Numbered from the stretch's first letter, positions 8,341-18,338 are shown. The stretch: 64,000 nucleotides of DNA from Sulfurospirillum arsenophilum NBRC 109478 (GCF_000813345.1 NZ_BBQF01000001.1:434001-498000), one strand, 5' to 3'. Translations and numbers: made by a program. Notes: generated by a model not told the origin, from the letters alone.

Positions 8341-8360
8341 GCGATTAATGAGCGATTAAT
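8341..8360 (-). promoter_or_regulatory. tandem direct repeat GCGATTAAT x2 upstream of rsmG
   Basis: GCGATTAAT occurs at 8341-8349 and again at 8352-8360, an 11-bp spacing of about one helical turn, some 50 bp upstream of the rsmG start. Same-face direct repeats of this kind are common response-regulator or activator sites, but no regulator can be named. Confidence 0.35.
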
Positions 8361-8371
8361 ATTTCAAATTG

Positions 8372-8403
8372 TGCCTATAAGCTCGAAAGAGAGCCTATAG
8401 GCA
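8372..8403 (-). terminator. strong hairpin terminating the chemoreceptor gene
   Basis: A 13-bp stem (TGCCTATAAGCTC with GAGCCTATAGGCA, one mismatch) closes a 6-nt GAAAGA loop. It starts 5 bp after the chemoreceptor stop codon at 8409, so it is placed as its transcription terminator; there is no long T run. Confidence 0.65.
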
Positions 8404-8408
8404 AAGAT

Positions 8409-10394
8409 TTACTGAATGCGAAATCGTCTGAGCTCAACATTAGCACTTTCTGCTTTTCCACAGAGGTGATTGGAAATTTCTTTAACTTGTTCACCTAGTG
8501 TGTTGTTGTTTTCAGAGAGTGTTGTCACATCATCAATATGTTTCATAAACATTTCAACGGTTTGTGCAACAGCGGTATGTTCTGAAGTTTGGTGTTGCGA
8601 AATTTTGATGGTATTGCTGAGTTTTTCAGAAGTATTTTGAGAGTCAACAATGAGAATATTGGTCTCTTTTGAGAGATGGTAAAAAGACTGAGAAATGCTC
8701 TCTGTTTCAGACGTGACATCGTGAATGGTTTGAACGATAATATTGGTTGTTGCGCTGATGTCTGAAAGCGAGGTTTGGGTACGCTCCGCCAATTTTCGTA
8801 CTTCATCGGCAACAACGGCAAAACCTCGCCCGTGTTCACCTGCACGCGCAGCTTCTATGGCGGCATTGAGTGCTAGTAAATTGGTCTGATCGGCAATGTC
8901 ACCGATGATGCTTAGAACATCTTTGATTTGCGTTGCTTGGCTTGAAAGCGAGTCGACTTTTCCGCCAAGGTCATGCTGCTTTTGAGCACTTTGAGCGATG
9001 AGATCGACGACTTTACTCATATTGGTGACAAATGCGTCAAGAACCTCTTTGGTCTGCTCAAGGTCGCCAAATGTTTTAAAAGACATCTCTTTCATGGCAA
9101 GTTCTTTCTCTTTAAGCGATTGCATTTCGTATTGAATGCTATGAATGGAGCGGTTTTGCTCTTCAATATTGGAAGCAAGGTTGGAAGAGACATTACTCAG
9201 TGAATTGCTGGCTTCAACACTTTGATTGGAAGTGTCGAGTGCTTTGCCGATGGATTCTTTAAAATTAAAAATAAGCTTTTGTACCTGTTTCATGGTATCG
9301 GAAATCTCATTGTCACTATCAAGAGCTAACGATTGGGTGAGGTCGAGATTGGATGCAATGGATTCTAGTTTTTTGCCTGAAGTCGTAATCGCACGAATGA
9401 CATCTTGAAATGTTGTATAGAGTAAAATGATGATAAAAAAGGTGATAGCAACAAGTCCACCACCTTCAATGAGCATTTGGGTACGTGCACTGCTTTTGAG
9501 GGCTGAAAGGGATGCCGAAATCTCTTTGGCAAGTGTGTCATCGACCTCTTTTAGGAGATTTATTTTACTGGTAATCGTATCAAACCAATGGGTTGCATCG
9601 ACACCAAAATTACCGACACTTGATTTTTCAATGGCAATGGAGCGCATCTTTTGCACTTCTTCCACAAGAGGAGCACGCATCGTTTTTTCATAAAAAGCAA
9701 TGGATGTAGGAGATGCTGTTCCTGTAAAAGAGTCAATATACGAGACTTGTTCTGAAACCAATGTTATGAGCTTAACAAACATATTAGGCGCAAATTGCCC
9801 AGCGGCAAAAGTGTTAGAAAGAACAGCTCGCTCAATGCCCGTTCGCTCTTTTGCTTTGAGAAAATTGGCATAAGCACCAAGTTGTTTGACAATCTCAGGA
9901 TCGGAAGAGAGGAGTGCCGTAGATGCAACAATATCTAAAAGGTGTTTGTTCAGTAATGTGTAATAATCCACTTGCTCTGAAGCACTGATATTGAGGCTAT
10001 CAATACGACTACGAATGGAAGAAAGTTTTTGTAGCATTTCTTCAATCGTTTTGATTTTATCACTTAGAGATTGTGGGTAATTTTTAAGTTCAATCGCTTG
10101 GAGTGCTTCTTTATAGCGTTGGTGCTCTTTGTCGGTTAGTTGGCGCTGAGGAGCTAATTTATCTGCAAATTTTTGGCCCTTTGAGCCGATAAATCCAGCA
10201 CTCGTTCCTCTCTCTTTTTGGCTCTCATGCACAAACAGACTAATGCTGGTTGAAAGCGTGACAATGTTTTGCAAATCGTGGATATTACGCAGTTTACTCT
10301 GCCCATCCATCATGGTTTTAATACCAAGCAGTAATGCTACAAAAACGACGACAATAGAGACTAAGGTTAATTGTCGCTTGATGGTTCTTCGCAT
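8409..10394 (-). CDS. methyl-accepting chemotaxis protein with NIT sensor domain
   Basis: 661 aa. A transmembrane helix (about 9-28), a long periplasmic NIT (nitrate/nitrite-sensing-type) domain (about 40-300; [19 protein letters not shown] and [13 protein letters not shown] motifs), a second helix (about 310-330) and a cytoplasmic signalling domain. The hairpin tip [21 protein letters not shown] lies near 500-520 and is near-perfectly conserved. NIT domains are linked to nitrate/nitrite sensing, so a nitrogen-oxide attractant is plausible but not shown. No C-terminal CheR pentapeptide is seen (ends RRFRIQ). An AGGAG site precedes the ATG. Confidence 0.9.
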   Translation of the reverse strand: MRRTIKRQLTLVSIVVVFVALLLGIKTMMDGQSKLRNIHDLQNIVTLSTSISLFVHESQKERGTSAGFIGSKGQKFADKLAPQRQLTDKEHQRYKEALQAIELKNYPQSLSDKIKTIEEMLQKLSSIRSRIDSLNISASEQVDYYTLLNKHLLDIVASTALLSSDPEIVKQLGAYANFLKAKERTGIERAVLSNTFAAGQFAPNMFVKLITLVSEQVSYIDSFTGTASPTSIAFYEKTMRAPLVEEVQKMRSIAIEKSSVGNFGVDATHWFDTITSKINLLKEVDDTLAKEISASLSALKSSARTQMLIEGGGLVAITFFIIILLYTTFQDVIRAITTSGKKLESIASNLDLTQSLALDSDNEISDTMKQVQKLIFNFKESIGKALDTSNQSVEASNSLSNVSSNLASNIEEQNRSIHSIQYEMQSLKEKELAMKEMSFKTFGDLEQTKEVLDAFVTNMSKVVDLIAQSAQKQHDLGGKVDSLSSQATQIKDVLSIIGDIADQTNLLALNAAIEAARAGEHGRGFAVVADEVRKLAERTQTSLSDISATTNIIVQTIHDVTSETESISQSFYHLSKETNILIVDSQNTSEKLSNTIKISQHQTSEHTAVAQTVEMFMKHIDDVTTLSENNNTLGEQVKEISNHLCGKAESANVELRRFRIQ

Positions 10395-10514
10395 CTAATT
10401 CTCCTACGTAAAATAAATATAAGTTTCTATTATTCATTGGTTTCAAAAAAAAAGCCATGACATAAGTCAAGATAATTAGTTTCAGTTATTTAACATTCAT
10501 TTATCAAGACGGAG

Positions 10515-10520
10515 TAGAAT
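10515..10520 (+). promoter_or_regulatory. candidate -10 box (TAGAAT) of sodB
   Basis: TAGAAT lies 37 nt before the sodB ATG, and a strong AAAGGAG ribosome site follows at 10544-10550. The rest of the 162-bp gap between the chemoreceptor and sodB holds an A9 run and no gene. Confidence 0.4.
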
Positions 10521-10556
10521 GGAAGTATGAACAAATTTTAGACAAAGGAGTTTTTT

Positions 10557-11153
10557 ATGGCTATTACTTTACCGGCACTTCCTTACGAGGCTAATGCATT
10601 AGAACCTTATATTACAGCCAATACCCTTGGATTTCATTATGGAAAGCATCATCAGACTTATGTTACCAATCTGAACAATCTTATCCAAGGAAGTGAGCTA
10701 GCAGATGAGAGTCTTGAAAAGATTATTGTAGCGGTTGCCAATAAACCTGAAAAAATAGGTATTTTTAACAATGCTGCGCAAGTGTGGAATCACACCTTTT
10801 ACTGGAACTCTATGAAAAAAGGTGGCGGTGGAGCACCAAGTGGTGCTATTGCTACTAAAATCACAGAAGATTTTGGAAGTTACGAAGCGTTTGTAGATGC
10901 CTTCAAAAATGCGGGATTGACACAATTTGGTAGCGGTTGGGCCTGGCTTGTGCTAGAGGGTGGAAAACTCAAAATCACTAAAACTGGCAATGCTGACACA
11001 CCATTAGCACACGGTCAAAAAGCGATTTTAACGGTAGATGTGTGGGAACATGCCTATTATCTTGACTATCAAAACAAGCGTGCAGATTATTTGGATATTT
11101 TCTTGAAAAATCTTGTCAATTGGGATTTTGCAAACGCAAATTTAAAAGCGTAA
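10557..11153 (+). CDS. sodB: iron superoxide dismutase
   Basis: 198 aa, standard Fe-SOD length. Detoxifies superoxide in the cytoplasm. The metal-binding His are in TLGFHYGKHHQTYV (about 22-35) and NHTFYWNSM (about 78), and DVWEHAYYLDYQNKRADY (about 160-177) carries the Asp/His pair. FNNAAQVWNH with GGGGAPSG favours the iron-type family. Monocistronic, with its own promoter and terminator. Confidence 0.94.
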   Translation: MAITLPALPYEANALEPYITANTLGFHYGKHHQTYVTNLNNLIQGSELADESLEKIIVAVANKPEKIGIFNNAAQVWNHTFYWNSMKKGGGGAPSGAIATKITEDFGSYEAFVDAFKNAGLTQFGSGWAWLVLEGGKLKITKTGNADTPLAHGQKAILTVDVWEHAYYLDYQNKRADYLDIFLKNLVNWDFANANLKA

Positions 11154-11157
11154 ATGA

Positions 11158-11179
11158 AAGGCGAGTTTCGGCTCGCCTT
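11158..11179 (+). terminator. sodB terminator
   Basis: An 8-bp stem AAGGCGAG/CTCGCCTT with loop TTTCGG directly follows the sodB stop codon. It is followed at once by a TTTACATGTAAA copy (11181-11192) that overlaps the stop codon of the convergent acetyltransferase gene. Confidence 0.75.
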
Positions 11180-11181
11180 CT

Positions 11182-11607
11182 TTACATGTAAAGATTTTTG
11201 ATGAAATATTTGGGTGATTCTATGTACCCATGTCGCTCGTAAAAACGGTGAGCATCTTTTCGTCTTTCATGACAATGCACTTCGATGCGGTCACACGCTC
11301 TTTCTTTAGCAATTTTAGTTGCCAAAGCTTCAAGTTCCGCTCCAATTTCACGTGATCTTACTGTTTCATCCACCACAAAATAACTGATGCGTAAAAATGA
11401 ACCAAAAAGTGCAATTTGAGGGATTACATGTAAAGAGAGAAGGGCAACGACTTTGCCCTCAGATTCATAGAGAAAAAGCATCGCATCAGGGTTGTCTAAA
11501 AGCTCTAGGATGCGGTTTGGCATAAAAGATAACGTCTTCTCATAGCCAAGTTGAGTAAGAAGTTCAGCAATAACGTCAGCATCTTCAACTTTCGCAGTAC
11601 GTATCAT
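11182..11607 (-). CDS. GNAT-family N-acetyltransferase
   Basis: 141 aa. The GNAT core is visible: N-terminal RTAKVEDADVIAELL, ISYFVVDETVRSREIGAEL in place of the usual acetyl-CoA loop (Q/RxxGxG/A is degenerate here, RSREIGAEL), and HRFYERHGY near the C-terminus. The substrate cannot be told. It lies 10 bp downstream of ribA on the same strand and is probably co-transcribed. A TTACATGTAA copy at 11424 encodes L-H-V. Confidence 0.82.
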   Translation of the reverse strand: MIRTAKVEDADVIAELLTQLGYEKTLSFMPNRILELLDNPDAMLFLYESEGKVVALLSLHVIPQIALFGSFLRISYFVVDETVRSREIGAELEALATKIAKERACDRIEVHCHERRKDAHRFYERHGYIESPKYFIKNLYM

Positions 11608-11617
11608 GGTTTATATC

Positions 11618-12181
11618 CTAAAGAAGATGTCCCATCTGCTCTTTTTTCGTCTTCAAATAGCCTGCATTAAACTTATTGGAAGGGATGATGACAGGAACTC
11701 TCTCGACAATTTCAATATTTTTCAAACTCTCAATTTTTTTCGGGTTGTTGGTGAGAAGCTTGATCTTGGTGATCTTAAAATAATCCAACACAAATTCGAC
11801 CATTTCATACGTGCGCTCATCGTCCAAAAAGCCTAACTGATGGTTAGCTTCAATGGTGTTAAAACCTTTGTCTTGCAAAGCATACGCATTGACTTTATTG
11901 AGCAGTCCTATGTTTCTGCCTTCTTGACGTAAATAAATAACCATTCCACCATTTTTTTCGATGGTTGTAAGCGCAAATTCGAGCTGATCGCGACAGTCAC
12001 ATTTAAGACTTCCCATACTATCACCGGTTAAACATTCACTGTGAACGCGTACCAATGGAATCTCTCCTAAAGGCTCTTTAAATACCACAAGATGCTCTTT
12101 AATACCTTGTTTAAACGATTGGATTTTGAACGTCCCAAAACGTGAGGGAAGGTTCGCAACCTCGGAAATTTCTATTTTCAT
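11618..12181 (-). CDS. ribA: GTP cyclohydrolase II
   Basis: 187 aa. Catalyses the first step of riboflavin synthesis from GTP. Zinc ligands are in HSECLTGDSMGSLKCDCRDQL (three Cys), with YLRQEGRNIGLLNK and LLTNNPKK as family motifs. A stand-alone RibA without a DHBP synthase domain. Divergent from hemB, an arrangement I recall from Campylobacter. Confidence 0.94.
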   Translation of the reverse strand: MKIEISEVANLPSRFGTFKIQSFKQGIKEHLVVFKEPLGEIPLVRVHSECLTGDSMGSLKCDCRDQLEFALTTIEKNGGMVIYLRQEGRNIGLLNKVNAYALQDKGFNTIEANHQLGFLDDERTYEMVEFVLDYFKITKIKLLTNNPKKIESLKNIEIVERVPVIIPSNKFNAGYLKTKKEQMGHLL

Positions 12182-12203
12182 TTTCTTTTATATCCAGTTA
12201 TGC

Positions 12204-12209
12204 TAAAAT
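12204..12209 (+). promoter_or_regulatory. candidate extended -10 (TGCTAAAAT) for the hemB operon
   Basis: TGCTAAAAT (TG at 12201) lies about 50 nt upstream of the hemB start, in the 77-bp divergent gap between ribA and hemB. It would drive hemB-argF-DUF2603-hemN-iron-sulfur protein. Confidence 0.4.
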
Positions 12210-12258
12210 CACTACTTTTTATAACGAGGTCTAATTTTAACCAAGATAAGGCAAAAGA

Positions 12259-13233
12259 ATGTTTAAAAGATTTAGAAGACTTAGAATGAATGCAACACTT
12301 CGTTCCTTAGTACGCGAAACAACACTCAGCATGGATGATTTTATCTATCCGTTATTTGCTAAAAGTGGCGTAGGCATTAAAAAAGAGATTAGCTCGATGC
12401 CTGGTGTGTATCAGATGAGCATTGATGAGATTGTTAAAGAGTGTGGAAGTTTGCAAGAACTTGGCATTAACTCTATTATTTTATTTGGAATTCCTGAGGT
12501 GAAAGACAGTGTGGGAAGTGACGCGCTGTGCGAACATGGCATTATTGCTAGCACTATAAAAGCCGTAAAAAAGGCATACCCAAAAATGTTTGTCGTCACC
12601 GATCTTTGTTTTTGTGAATTTACTGACCATGGACATTGTGGCATTTTAGACATCGAACATGAGAGTGTCAACAACGACGCTACACTGGAAATTTTAGCCA
12701 AACAAGCTCTCGTTCACGCACACGCTGGAGCGGATATGATAGCCCCTTCAGGCATGATGGATGGCATGATCGAAGCGTTACGCGACGCCCTTGATAGCGA
12801 AGGGTTTGTAAACTTGCCGATTATGAGTTATTCGACTAAATTTGCAAGTGCTTACTATGGACCATTCCGTGATGTGGCAGAATCTGCTCCTTCTTTTGGA
12901 GACCGTAAAACCTACCAGATGGACCCAGCAAATAGGAGAGAAGCGATAGCAGAATCCGTGGAAGATGAGATGCAAGGTGCAGACATTTTGATGGTCAAAC
13001 CAGCCCTTGCATACCTTGACATCATTCGTGATGTACGCAATGCCACCTCGACCCCTTTGTGTATTTATAACGTGAGTGGCGAATACGCGATGCTCAAGGC
13101 CGCAGGTAAAGCGGGTGTGATTGATTATGAGCGTGTGATGATGGAGACCATGATTGCGTTTAAACGTGCTGGGGCTGACATTATCATCAGTTATCACGCG
13201 AAAGAAGTAGCAGAAGTATTAAGGAGAAGATAG
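12259..13233 (+). CDS. hemB: delta-aminolevulinic acid dehydratase (porphobilinogen synthase)
   Basis: 324 aa. Condenses two ALA molecules in haem synthesis. The cysteine cluster [13 protein letters not shown] (about 115-127) indicates a catalytic zinc site as in the E. coli enzyme. The Schiff-base lysines are in [16 protein letters not shown] (about 195) and [11 protein letters not shown] (about 250). It starts a compact run with argF 1 bp downstream. Confidence 0.95.
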   Translation: MFKRFRRLRMNATLRSLVRETTLSMDDFIYPLFAKSGVGIKKEISSMPGVYQMSIDEIVKECGSLQELGINSIILFGIPEVKDSVGSDALCEHGIIASTIKAVKKAYPKMFVVTDLCFCEFTDHGHCGILDIEHESVNNDATLEILAKQALVHAHAGADMIAPSGMMDGMIEALRDALDSEGFVNLPIMSYSTKFASAYYGPFRDVAESAPSFGDRKTYQMDPANRREAIAESVEDEMQGADILMVKPALAYLDIIRDVRNATSTPLCIYNVSGEYAMLKAAGKAGVIDYERVMMETMIAFKRAGADIIISYHAKEVAEVLRRR

Positions 13234-13234
13234 G

Positions 13235-14161
13235 ATGAGACATTTTTTAACACTCAAAGATTTTAGTAAGAAAGAGATTTTAGAGATGATTGATCTTGCT
13301 ATTGCCATTAAAAAAGAGGCAAAAGCAAAAAATTATGTGCCTTACCTGAAAGATCAAACATTAGGTATGATTTTTGAAAAAAGCAGTACCAGAACACGCG
13401 TAAGTTTTGAAGTGGGTATTCATCAGCTTGGAGGTGTAGGTTTGTTCCTCTCTTCCAATGACCTTCAATTGGGACGTGGCGAGCCTATGAAAGACACGGC
13501 ACGTGTGATTAGCCGTATGGTTGACATGGTGATGATTCGCACGTTTGCTCAAAGCACTCTTGAAGAGTTTGCAGCGTATTCACGTGTACCCGTCATTAGC
13601 GGACTAAGTGATGCGTACCATCCTGTTCAATTGATGGCAGACTATCTCACGATGGTTGAGTATAATAAAGCGACCAATCCGATCGTAGCGTATGTAGGCG
13701 ATGGCAACAATATGACCCATTCATGGCTCATGCTGGCTTCCAAACTTGGTTTTGAGCTTCGTGTTGCTACACCAAAAGGGTATGAGGTTGATGCTAAAAT
13801 ATTAGCGGAAGCCCTTGCTTTTGCAAAAGAGAGTGGTGCGGTCATTAAAATCGGCAATGATCCAAAAGAGGCGATCAAAGGTGCTACGGTTGTGACAACA
13901 GACACATGGGTTTCCATGGGGCAAGAAGCGGAAAAAGCTGCGCGTGTGGCAGCATTCCAAGGATATATGGTCGATGATGCGATGATGCGCTTGGCAGAAA
14001 AAGATGCGATGTTTTTACACTGCTTGCCAGCATACCGTGACTATGAAGTAAGTGAGAGTGTCTTTGAAGCACATGCGGATGAGATTTTTGATGAGGCAGA
14101 AAACAGACTTCATGCCCAAAAAGCCGTGATGGTATGGCTCGATAGGCATAGAAACAGCTAA
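13235..14161 (+). CDS. argF: ornithine carbamoyltransferase
   Basis: 308 aa. Makes citrulline from ornithine and carbamoyl phosphate in arginine synthesis. Carbamoyl-phosphate motif [10 protein letters not shown] (about 47-56), HPVQ (about 131), and the ornithine-side motif [10 protein letters not shown] (about 264). It has an AAGGAG ribosome site and overlaps the next ATG by one base. Its place between haem genes matches Campylobacter gene order as I recall it. Confidence 0.95.
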   Translation: MRHFLTLKDFSKKEILEMIDLAIAIKKEAKAKNYVPYLKDQTLGMIFEKSSTRTRVSFEVGIHQLGGVGLFLSSNDLQLGRGEPMKDTARVISRMVDMVMIRTFAQSTLEEFAAYSRVPVISGLSDAYHPVQLMADYLTMVEYNKATNPIVAYVGDGNNMTHSWLMLASKLGFELRVATPKGYEVDAKILAEALAFAKESGAVIKIGNDPKEAIKGATVVTTDTWVSMGQEAEKAARVAAFQGYMVDDAMMRLAEKDAMFLHCLPAYRDYEVSESVFEAHADEIFDEAENRLHAQKAVMVWLDRHRNS

Positions 14162-14649
14162 TGGAATTTAAACGAAAAAAAGAGTTCAGGATGATAGAAA
14201 AAATTTCTAAGGGCCTCAGCCTCAGTAAACAAAAAGAACAGACGGTTTTAGAGATTGTGCCAAGTGAAGAAGAAAACGCGAAGCTTTTACGCCTCAAAAA
14301 TGGCGCATGGGATAATCTAAAAGAGCCATGGTTAGTGTACGATGAGAAGCAAAAACTTCATGCACTGCTTTCTATTGACACACTCACTAAAATGATAGAG
14401 CACTTTAAAAAAGCGGAGCAAGAGACACTTTTTCTCAAATTAGAGAAAAGCATTTTGCAGCAATTGCCACTTGATTTTCAAGACGTTTGGACAGTAGCAA
14501 CAGAAGAGATCAAAAAGAGTAAAAAAAGCGAAATTGATTTTGATAAATTGGTCAAAAAGATCAAAAAAGATCATCCAAATCTCTTTTTAGACCTGAAAGA
14601 TCTCTATTTGCCTGAAGGGGCGAGTATTATCAGCGCGATAGAGCGCTAG
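14161..14649 (+). CDS. DUF2603 / UPF0763 family protein
   Basis: 162 aa from the ATG that overlaps the argF stop; an ATG at 14191 (MIEKISKGLSLS, 152 aa) has a closer GAG-type site and may be the true start. Acidic-basic mixed, soluble, with a lysine-rich stretch near residues 115-140. It resembles the epsilonproteobacteria-restricted DUF2603 proteins that sit next to argF and hemN in Campylobacter; the function is unknown. Confidence 0.72.
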   Translation: MEFKRKKEFRMIEKISKGLSLSKQKEQTVLEIVPSEEENAKLLRLKNGAWDNLKEPWLVYDEKQKLHALLSIDTLTKMIEHFKKAEQETLFLKLEKSILQQLPLDFQDVWTVATEEIKKSKKSEIDFDKLVKKIKKDHPNLFLDLKDLYLPEGASIISAIER

Positions 14650-14657
14650 GATGAAGC

Positions 14658-16031
14658 ATGATTGATTTTGATAAATTTGCCAAGTACTCCAAAGCGGGTC
14701 CAAGGTATACAAGTTACCCAACAGCGCCCGAGTTTCATGAAGGATTTACGCATAAAAGTTATGAGAGCATCTTGGCAACCCAAGATAAGAGCCGTAAACT
14801 CTCACTTTATTTTCACCTTCCTTTTTGCCGAAGTGCCTGTTACTTCTGTGGGTGTAACGTCGTTTACACCAGTAAGGAAGATAAAAAAGAGCGCTACATA
14901 GACTATCTTGAGCGCGAACTCGAACTTCTCTCCAAACACCTCGATACCTCTCGCGAAGTGATTCAGATGCACTTTGGTGGTGGTACGCCAACCTTTTTTA
15001 ACACAACACAGCTAGAGCGCATTATTGGCTCCATCAAACGTTATTTTAAAAACTTTGCGAAAGATGCTGAAATCAGTTGTGAAATTGACCCACGTTTTTT
15101 AACCAAAGAGCAGTTAAATGTTCTGACAGGTAATGGGTTTAACCGCATTAGTTATGGGGTTCAAGACTTTAACGATGAGGTTCAAAAAGCGATTCACCGT
15201 ATCCAGCCTTACGATGTGACGGGCAATGCCGTGAAAATGGCTAAAGAGGCAGGGATTAAGTCGATTAACATGGACTTGATTTACGGACTTCCGTACCAAA
15301 CGTTTGAGAGTTTTCAAGAGACCCTTCGTTTGGCAGTTTCACTTGATCCGACACGTTTAGCGGTTTTTAACTACGCCCACGTACCGTGGATGAAAAAGTC
15401 CATGCGCAAGATCGATGAGACCACGCTTCCGCATCCGAGTGTCAAGCTTGCCATTATGCGCTACACCATCGACTATTTGGAGTCAAATGGCTATAAAATG
15501 ATCGGTATGGATCACTTCGCAAAGCCTGATGATGAGCTTTTCTTGGCGATTGAAAAAGGGGAGTTGCACCGCAATTTTCAAGGTTATACGACCAAAGGTG
15601 GCGCAGATCTTATTGGCATTGGTTTGACGAGCATCGGTGAGGGTTTGAAACACTATGTGCAAAACTTCAAAGAGATGGACGAATACGAAAAAGCCATCGA
15701 TGCAGGTGTATTGCCAGTACATCGTGGGCTTACACTCAATGATGATGACGTGCTGAGAAAAGCGGTCATCATGGAGATGATGAGCAACTTTAAGCTAAAC
15801 ATTGCCGGCATTGAGCAAGCATTTGGCATTAACTTTTTCGACTATTTTGCAGACGCTATTAAAGCGCTTGAACCATTTGAGCAAGAAGATTTGGTTGTGG
15901 TTGATAGAGTTTCTAAAAAGATTTTAGTCAATACAACAGGCACACTGCTGATTCGAAATATCGTGATGCCTTTTGATGCGTACCTCCAAAAAATACCTGA
16001 AGACAAACGACGCTTCAGTAAAACGGTGTAA
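14658..16031 (+). CDS. hemN: oxygen-independent coproporphyrinogen III oxidase
   Basis: 457 aa, full length. A radical-SAM enzyme that decarboxylates coproporphyrinogen III without oxygen. The cluster motif is CRSACYFCGC (about 57-66), with FGGGTPTF, the EIDPRF strand and the GMDHFA region typical of true HemN as against HemW. It follows hemB in the same operon, so two haem-pathway steps are co-expressed. Confidence 0.94.
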   Translation: MIDFDKFAKYSKAGPRYTSYPTAPEFHEGFTHKSYESILATQDKSRKLSLYFHLPFCRSACYFCGCNVVYTSKEDKKERYIDYLERELELLSKHLDTSREVIQMHFGGGTPTFFNTTQLERIIGSIKRYFKNFAKDAEISCEIDPRFLTKEQLNVLTGNGFNRISYGVQDFNDEVQKAIHRIQPYDVTGNAVKMAKEAGIKSINMDLIYGLPYQTFESFQETLRLAVSLDPTRLAVFNYAHVPWMKKSMRKIDETTLPHPSVKLAIMRYTIDYLESNGYKMIGMDHFAKPDDELFLAIEKGELHRNFQGYTTKGGADLIGIGLTSIGEGLKHYVQNFKEMDEYEKAIDAGVLPVHRGLTLNDDDVLRKAVIMEMMSNFKLNIAGIEQAFGINFFDYFADAIKALEPFEQEDLVVVDRVSKKILVNTTGTLLIRNIVMPFDAYLQKIPEDKRRFSKTV

Positions 16032-16034
16032 CAG

Positions 16035-17297
16035 ATGTTTAAATTCAATGTAACGAGTGATGCCTGTGTCAAGTGCGGTAAGTGTATTCCTGTTTGTACG
16101 ATTCACGAAGTTAACCGTGATGAAGTTACTTCTCCAAGAGGTTTTTTAGACCTTCTCGGTGCGTACCAACGAGGTGAACTCGAACTCGATAAAAATGCTA
16201 AAAACATTTTTGAGAGCTGTTTTTTGTGTACGAATTGTGTGGATGTCTGTCCGAACGATTTACCTGTGGATATGCTCATTGAGCAAGCGCGCAATGACAT
16301 TCGCAAAAAATTTGGGCTTGCTTGGTACAAAAAACTCGCCTTCTTCTTGCTTCGCAACCGTAATATTATGGACGTTTTGGCTCGTTTTGGTTACATGTTT
16401 CAAACCTGTGGTTTCAAAATGGTCGAAAAACAAAAATCAATGTATTTGCGTAATTTTCCGATCATCAAGATGGACAGACTCTTTCCAAGTTTGGCAAAAA
16501 AGACCTTCTTAAACTCACATCCCGATGTCATTCATAACGGTGGCAAAGGCAAAGTGGGCATTTTCATCGGTTGTTTAGCCAATTACATGTACACCGACAT
16601 CGGCAAGTCTTTACTTGAGATTTTAAAAGAGTTACAGATAGACGCTTACCTTATTAAACAACAAAAATGCTGTGGTGCCCCTCAGTACTTCACGGGTGAT
16701 TTTGACAGTGTGGACTTTCTCGCGAAGTTTAACATCGAGTACATCGAAGGTTTTGTGGGCGAACTTGATGCCATCATCATTCCTGAAGCGACCTGTAGCG
16801 CGATGATCAAAGCAGACTACGTTCACTTTTTCCACGACCAACCTGAGTGGCAAGCAAGGGCTAAAGCGATTGCCCCACACATCTTTATGGCTACAGAATA
16901 CCTAGAGAAAAAGACAAATTTAGCCGAGATTTTAGCCAGTAAATCTCGTAGATCCGAGACGATCACCTACCACGACCCTTGCCACGCGCGCAAAATGCAA
17001 GGGGTTTGGAAAGAACCACGAAACTTACTCTCACAAAATTATGTGATGAAAGAGATGAGCGATCCGAACCGTTGTTGTGGTTTTGGTGGTGTCACCATGC
17101 AAACAGGCAATTACCGTTTTGCCAAAGCCGCAGGACTACCAAAAGCCGCGATGATTAAAGAGACGGGTGCTGAGTATGTGAGTGCAGAGTGTAGTGCGTG
17201 TCGTATGCAACTGGGCGATGCGATGCACGGGCAAAAAGTCGATGTCATCTTCAAAAACCCAATCGAATTGATTGCTAAAGCGCTTCGAGAAGGGTAA
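16035..17297 (+). CDS. (Fe-S)-binding oxidoreductase with two ferredoxin motifs and two CCG domains
   Basis: 420 aa. N-terminal CVKCGKCIPVC (about 11-21) and CFLCTNCVDVC (about 56-66) bind two 4Fe-4S clusters. Two CCG modules follow (KCCGAPQYFTGDF near 212; HDPCHARKMQG and RCCGFGGVTMQ near 318-355), as in HdrB, GlpC and glycolate/lactate oxidase iron-sulfur subunits. It probably passes electrons from an unlinked flavoprotein; the partner is not in the window. It is 3 bp behind hemN, an arrangement I recall from C. jejuni. Confidence 0.82.
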   Translation: MFKFNVTSDACVKCGKCIPVCTIHEVNRDEVTSPRGFLDLLGAYQRGELELDKNAKNIFESCFLCTNCVDVCPNDLPVDMLIEQARNDIRKKFGLAWYKKLAFFLLRNRNIMDVLARFGYMFQTCGFKMVEKQKSMYLRNFPIIKMDRLFPSLAKKTFLNSHPDVIHNGGKGKVGIFIGCLANYMYTDIGKSLLEILKELQIDAYLIKQQKCCGAPQYFTGDFDSVDFLAKFNIEYIEGFVGELDAIIIPEATCSAMIKADYVHFFHDQPEWQARAKAIAPHIFMATEYLEKKTNLAEILASKSRRSETITYHDPCHARKMQGVWKEPRNLLSQNYVMKEMSDPNRCCGFGGVTMQTGNYRFAKAAGLPKAAMIKETGAEYVSAECSACRMQLGDAMHGQKVDVIFKNPIELIAKALREG

Positions 17298-17306
17298 GTC
17301 AAATGT

Positions 17307-17338
17307 TTACATGTAAGGCTGAGAGGTTTTACATGTAA
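17307..17338. repeat. two copies of the TTACATGTAA palindrome after the iron-sulfur gene
   Basis: TTACATGTAA at 17307-17316 and at 17329-17338, the second extended to TTTTACATGTAAAA. Centre-to-centre spacing is 22 bp, about two helical turns. They mark the left edge of the AT-rich nuclease gene; a further copy lies just right of that gene at 18340. Confidence 0.85.
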
Positions 17339-17401
17339 AATATCGCAAAGCAATTAATTCAATTCTCTCCTAAACTTTAAATGACCGCATAAAGGATATG
17401 G

Positions 17402-18268
17402 ATGGCAAAAATGGGAAGTAATTATGAACAATTTGTTCAAATATTACAGCAAGCACTTTTAGATTCTGAACCATTTGCAAAACAACACAATATTGAAGTG
17501 GAACGAAACAAAAAAATTATTGATAATAATGGAATAGAACGAGAATTTGATTTATATTGGGAATATGAATTAGCAGGCATAACATACAAAACAATTATTG
17601 AGTGTAAAGATTATTCTTCAAAAATATCGATTGAAAAGATAGATGCTCTTATCGGGAAACTTCATGATTTACCAGATATCAAACCTATATTTGCGACTAA
17701 AATAGGATATCAAAGTGGTGCTGAGGCAAAAGCACGTCAAAATAAAATAGATTTACTCATTGTTAGAGAAGAAAATTCCAATGACTGGCAAGATGAAAAC
17801 GGTAATCCACTTGTCAAAATCATTGAAATACATATACATGTATTATCTCCAGCAAAAATTACAAATTTCAAGCCGTTTATAGACAAAGACTGGGTTCAGA
17901 AGAATACAGATGTTGATGTGTCAAAACCATTGAATTTTAGAGCTAATAACAACGAAATATTTATTGAAAATTATGAAAATGGAGAAAGATATTCATTGCA
18001 TGATTTAGCTAATAGATTAGATTCTAAAAGCAATCAGTATGGAAATTTTACAAATCAAGAGAATTTTGAGGATGCTTATATACACTATGGTACTACGAAT
18101 TTTAAACTTCGTGCCTATACAGTAGATTATGAAATTATGCCGCCACAGAAACTTATATTTACTATTGATTATGCTCAAGAGCTCATAGGCGTCATTGAAT
18201 ATCTCCATCAAGGAAACATAACAGCGGTTTTCAAAGATAGAATAATAAAAGATTGGAAAAAGAAATAA
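17402..18268 (+). CDS. predicted restriction-like endonuclease (Mrr/PD-(D/E)XK type)
   Basis: 288 aa. The nuclease core is N-terminal: an initial Glu, then REFDLYWEY (Asp near 50) and, about 20 residues later, TIIECKDYSS (E-x-K at 70-72), the D...ExK catalytic pattern of Mrr-like and related nucleases. KIGYQSGAEAKARQNKIDLLIVRE then fits the fold's later helices. The C-terminal half (about 150-288) is not recognised. The DNA is visibly more AT-rich than its neighbours and no methylase partner is adjacent, so an acquired defence or modified-DNA nuclease is possible. Exact family uncertain. Confidence 0.65.
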   Translation: MAKMGSNYEQFVQILQQALLDSEPFAKQHNIEVERNKKIIDNNGIEREFDLYWEYELAGITYKTIIECKDYSSKISIEKIDALIGKLHDLPDIKPIFATKIGYQSGAEAKARQNKIDLLIVREENSNDWQDENGNPLVKIIEIHIHVLSPAKITNFKPFIDKDWVQKNTDVDVSKPLNFRANNNEIFIENYENGERYSLHDLANRLDSKSNQYGNFTNQENFEDAYIHYGTTNFKLRAYTVDYEIMPPQKLIFTIDYAQELIGVIEYLHQGNITAVFKDRIIKDWKKK

Positions 18269-18338
18269 TATTATAAATACTTAGTTGATACTATTTTAAA
18301 AGAAAACCTTTTGCGGGGTTTAACTTAATATTCAATTC

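Noticed and set aside
17402-18268. Complete restriction-modification system
   Set aside because: No methyltransferase or specificity gene is found on either side; only a single nuclease-like gene is present.
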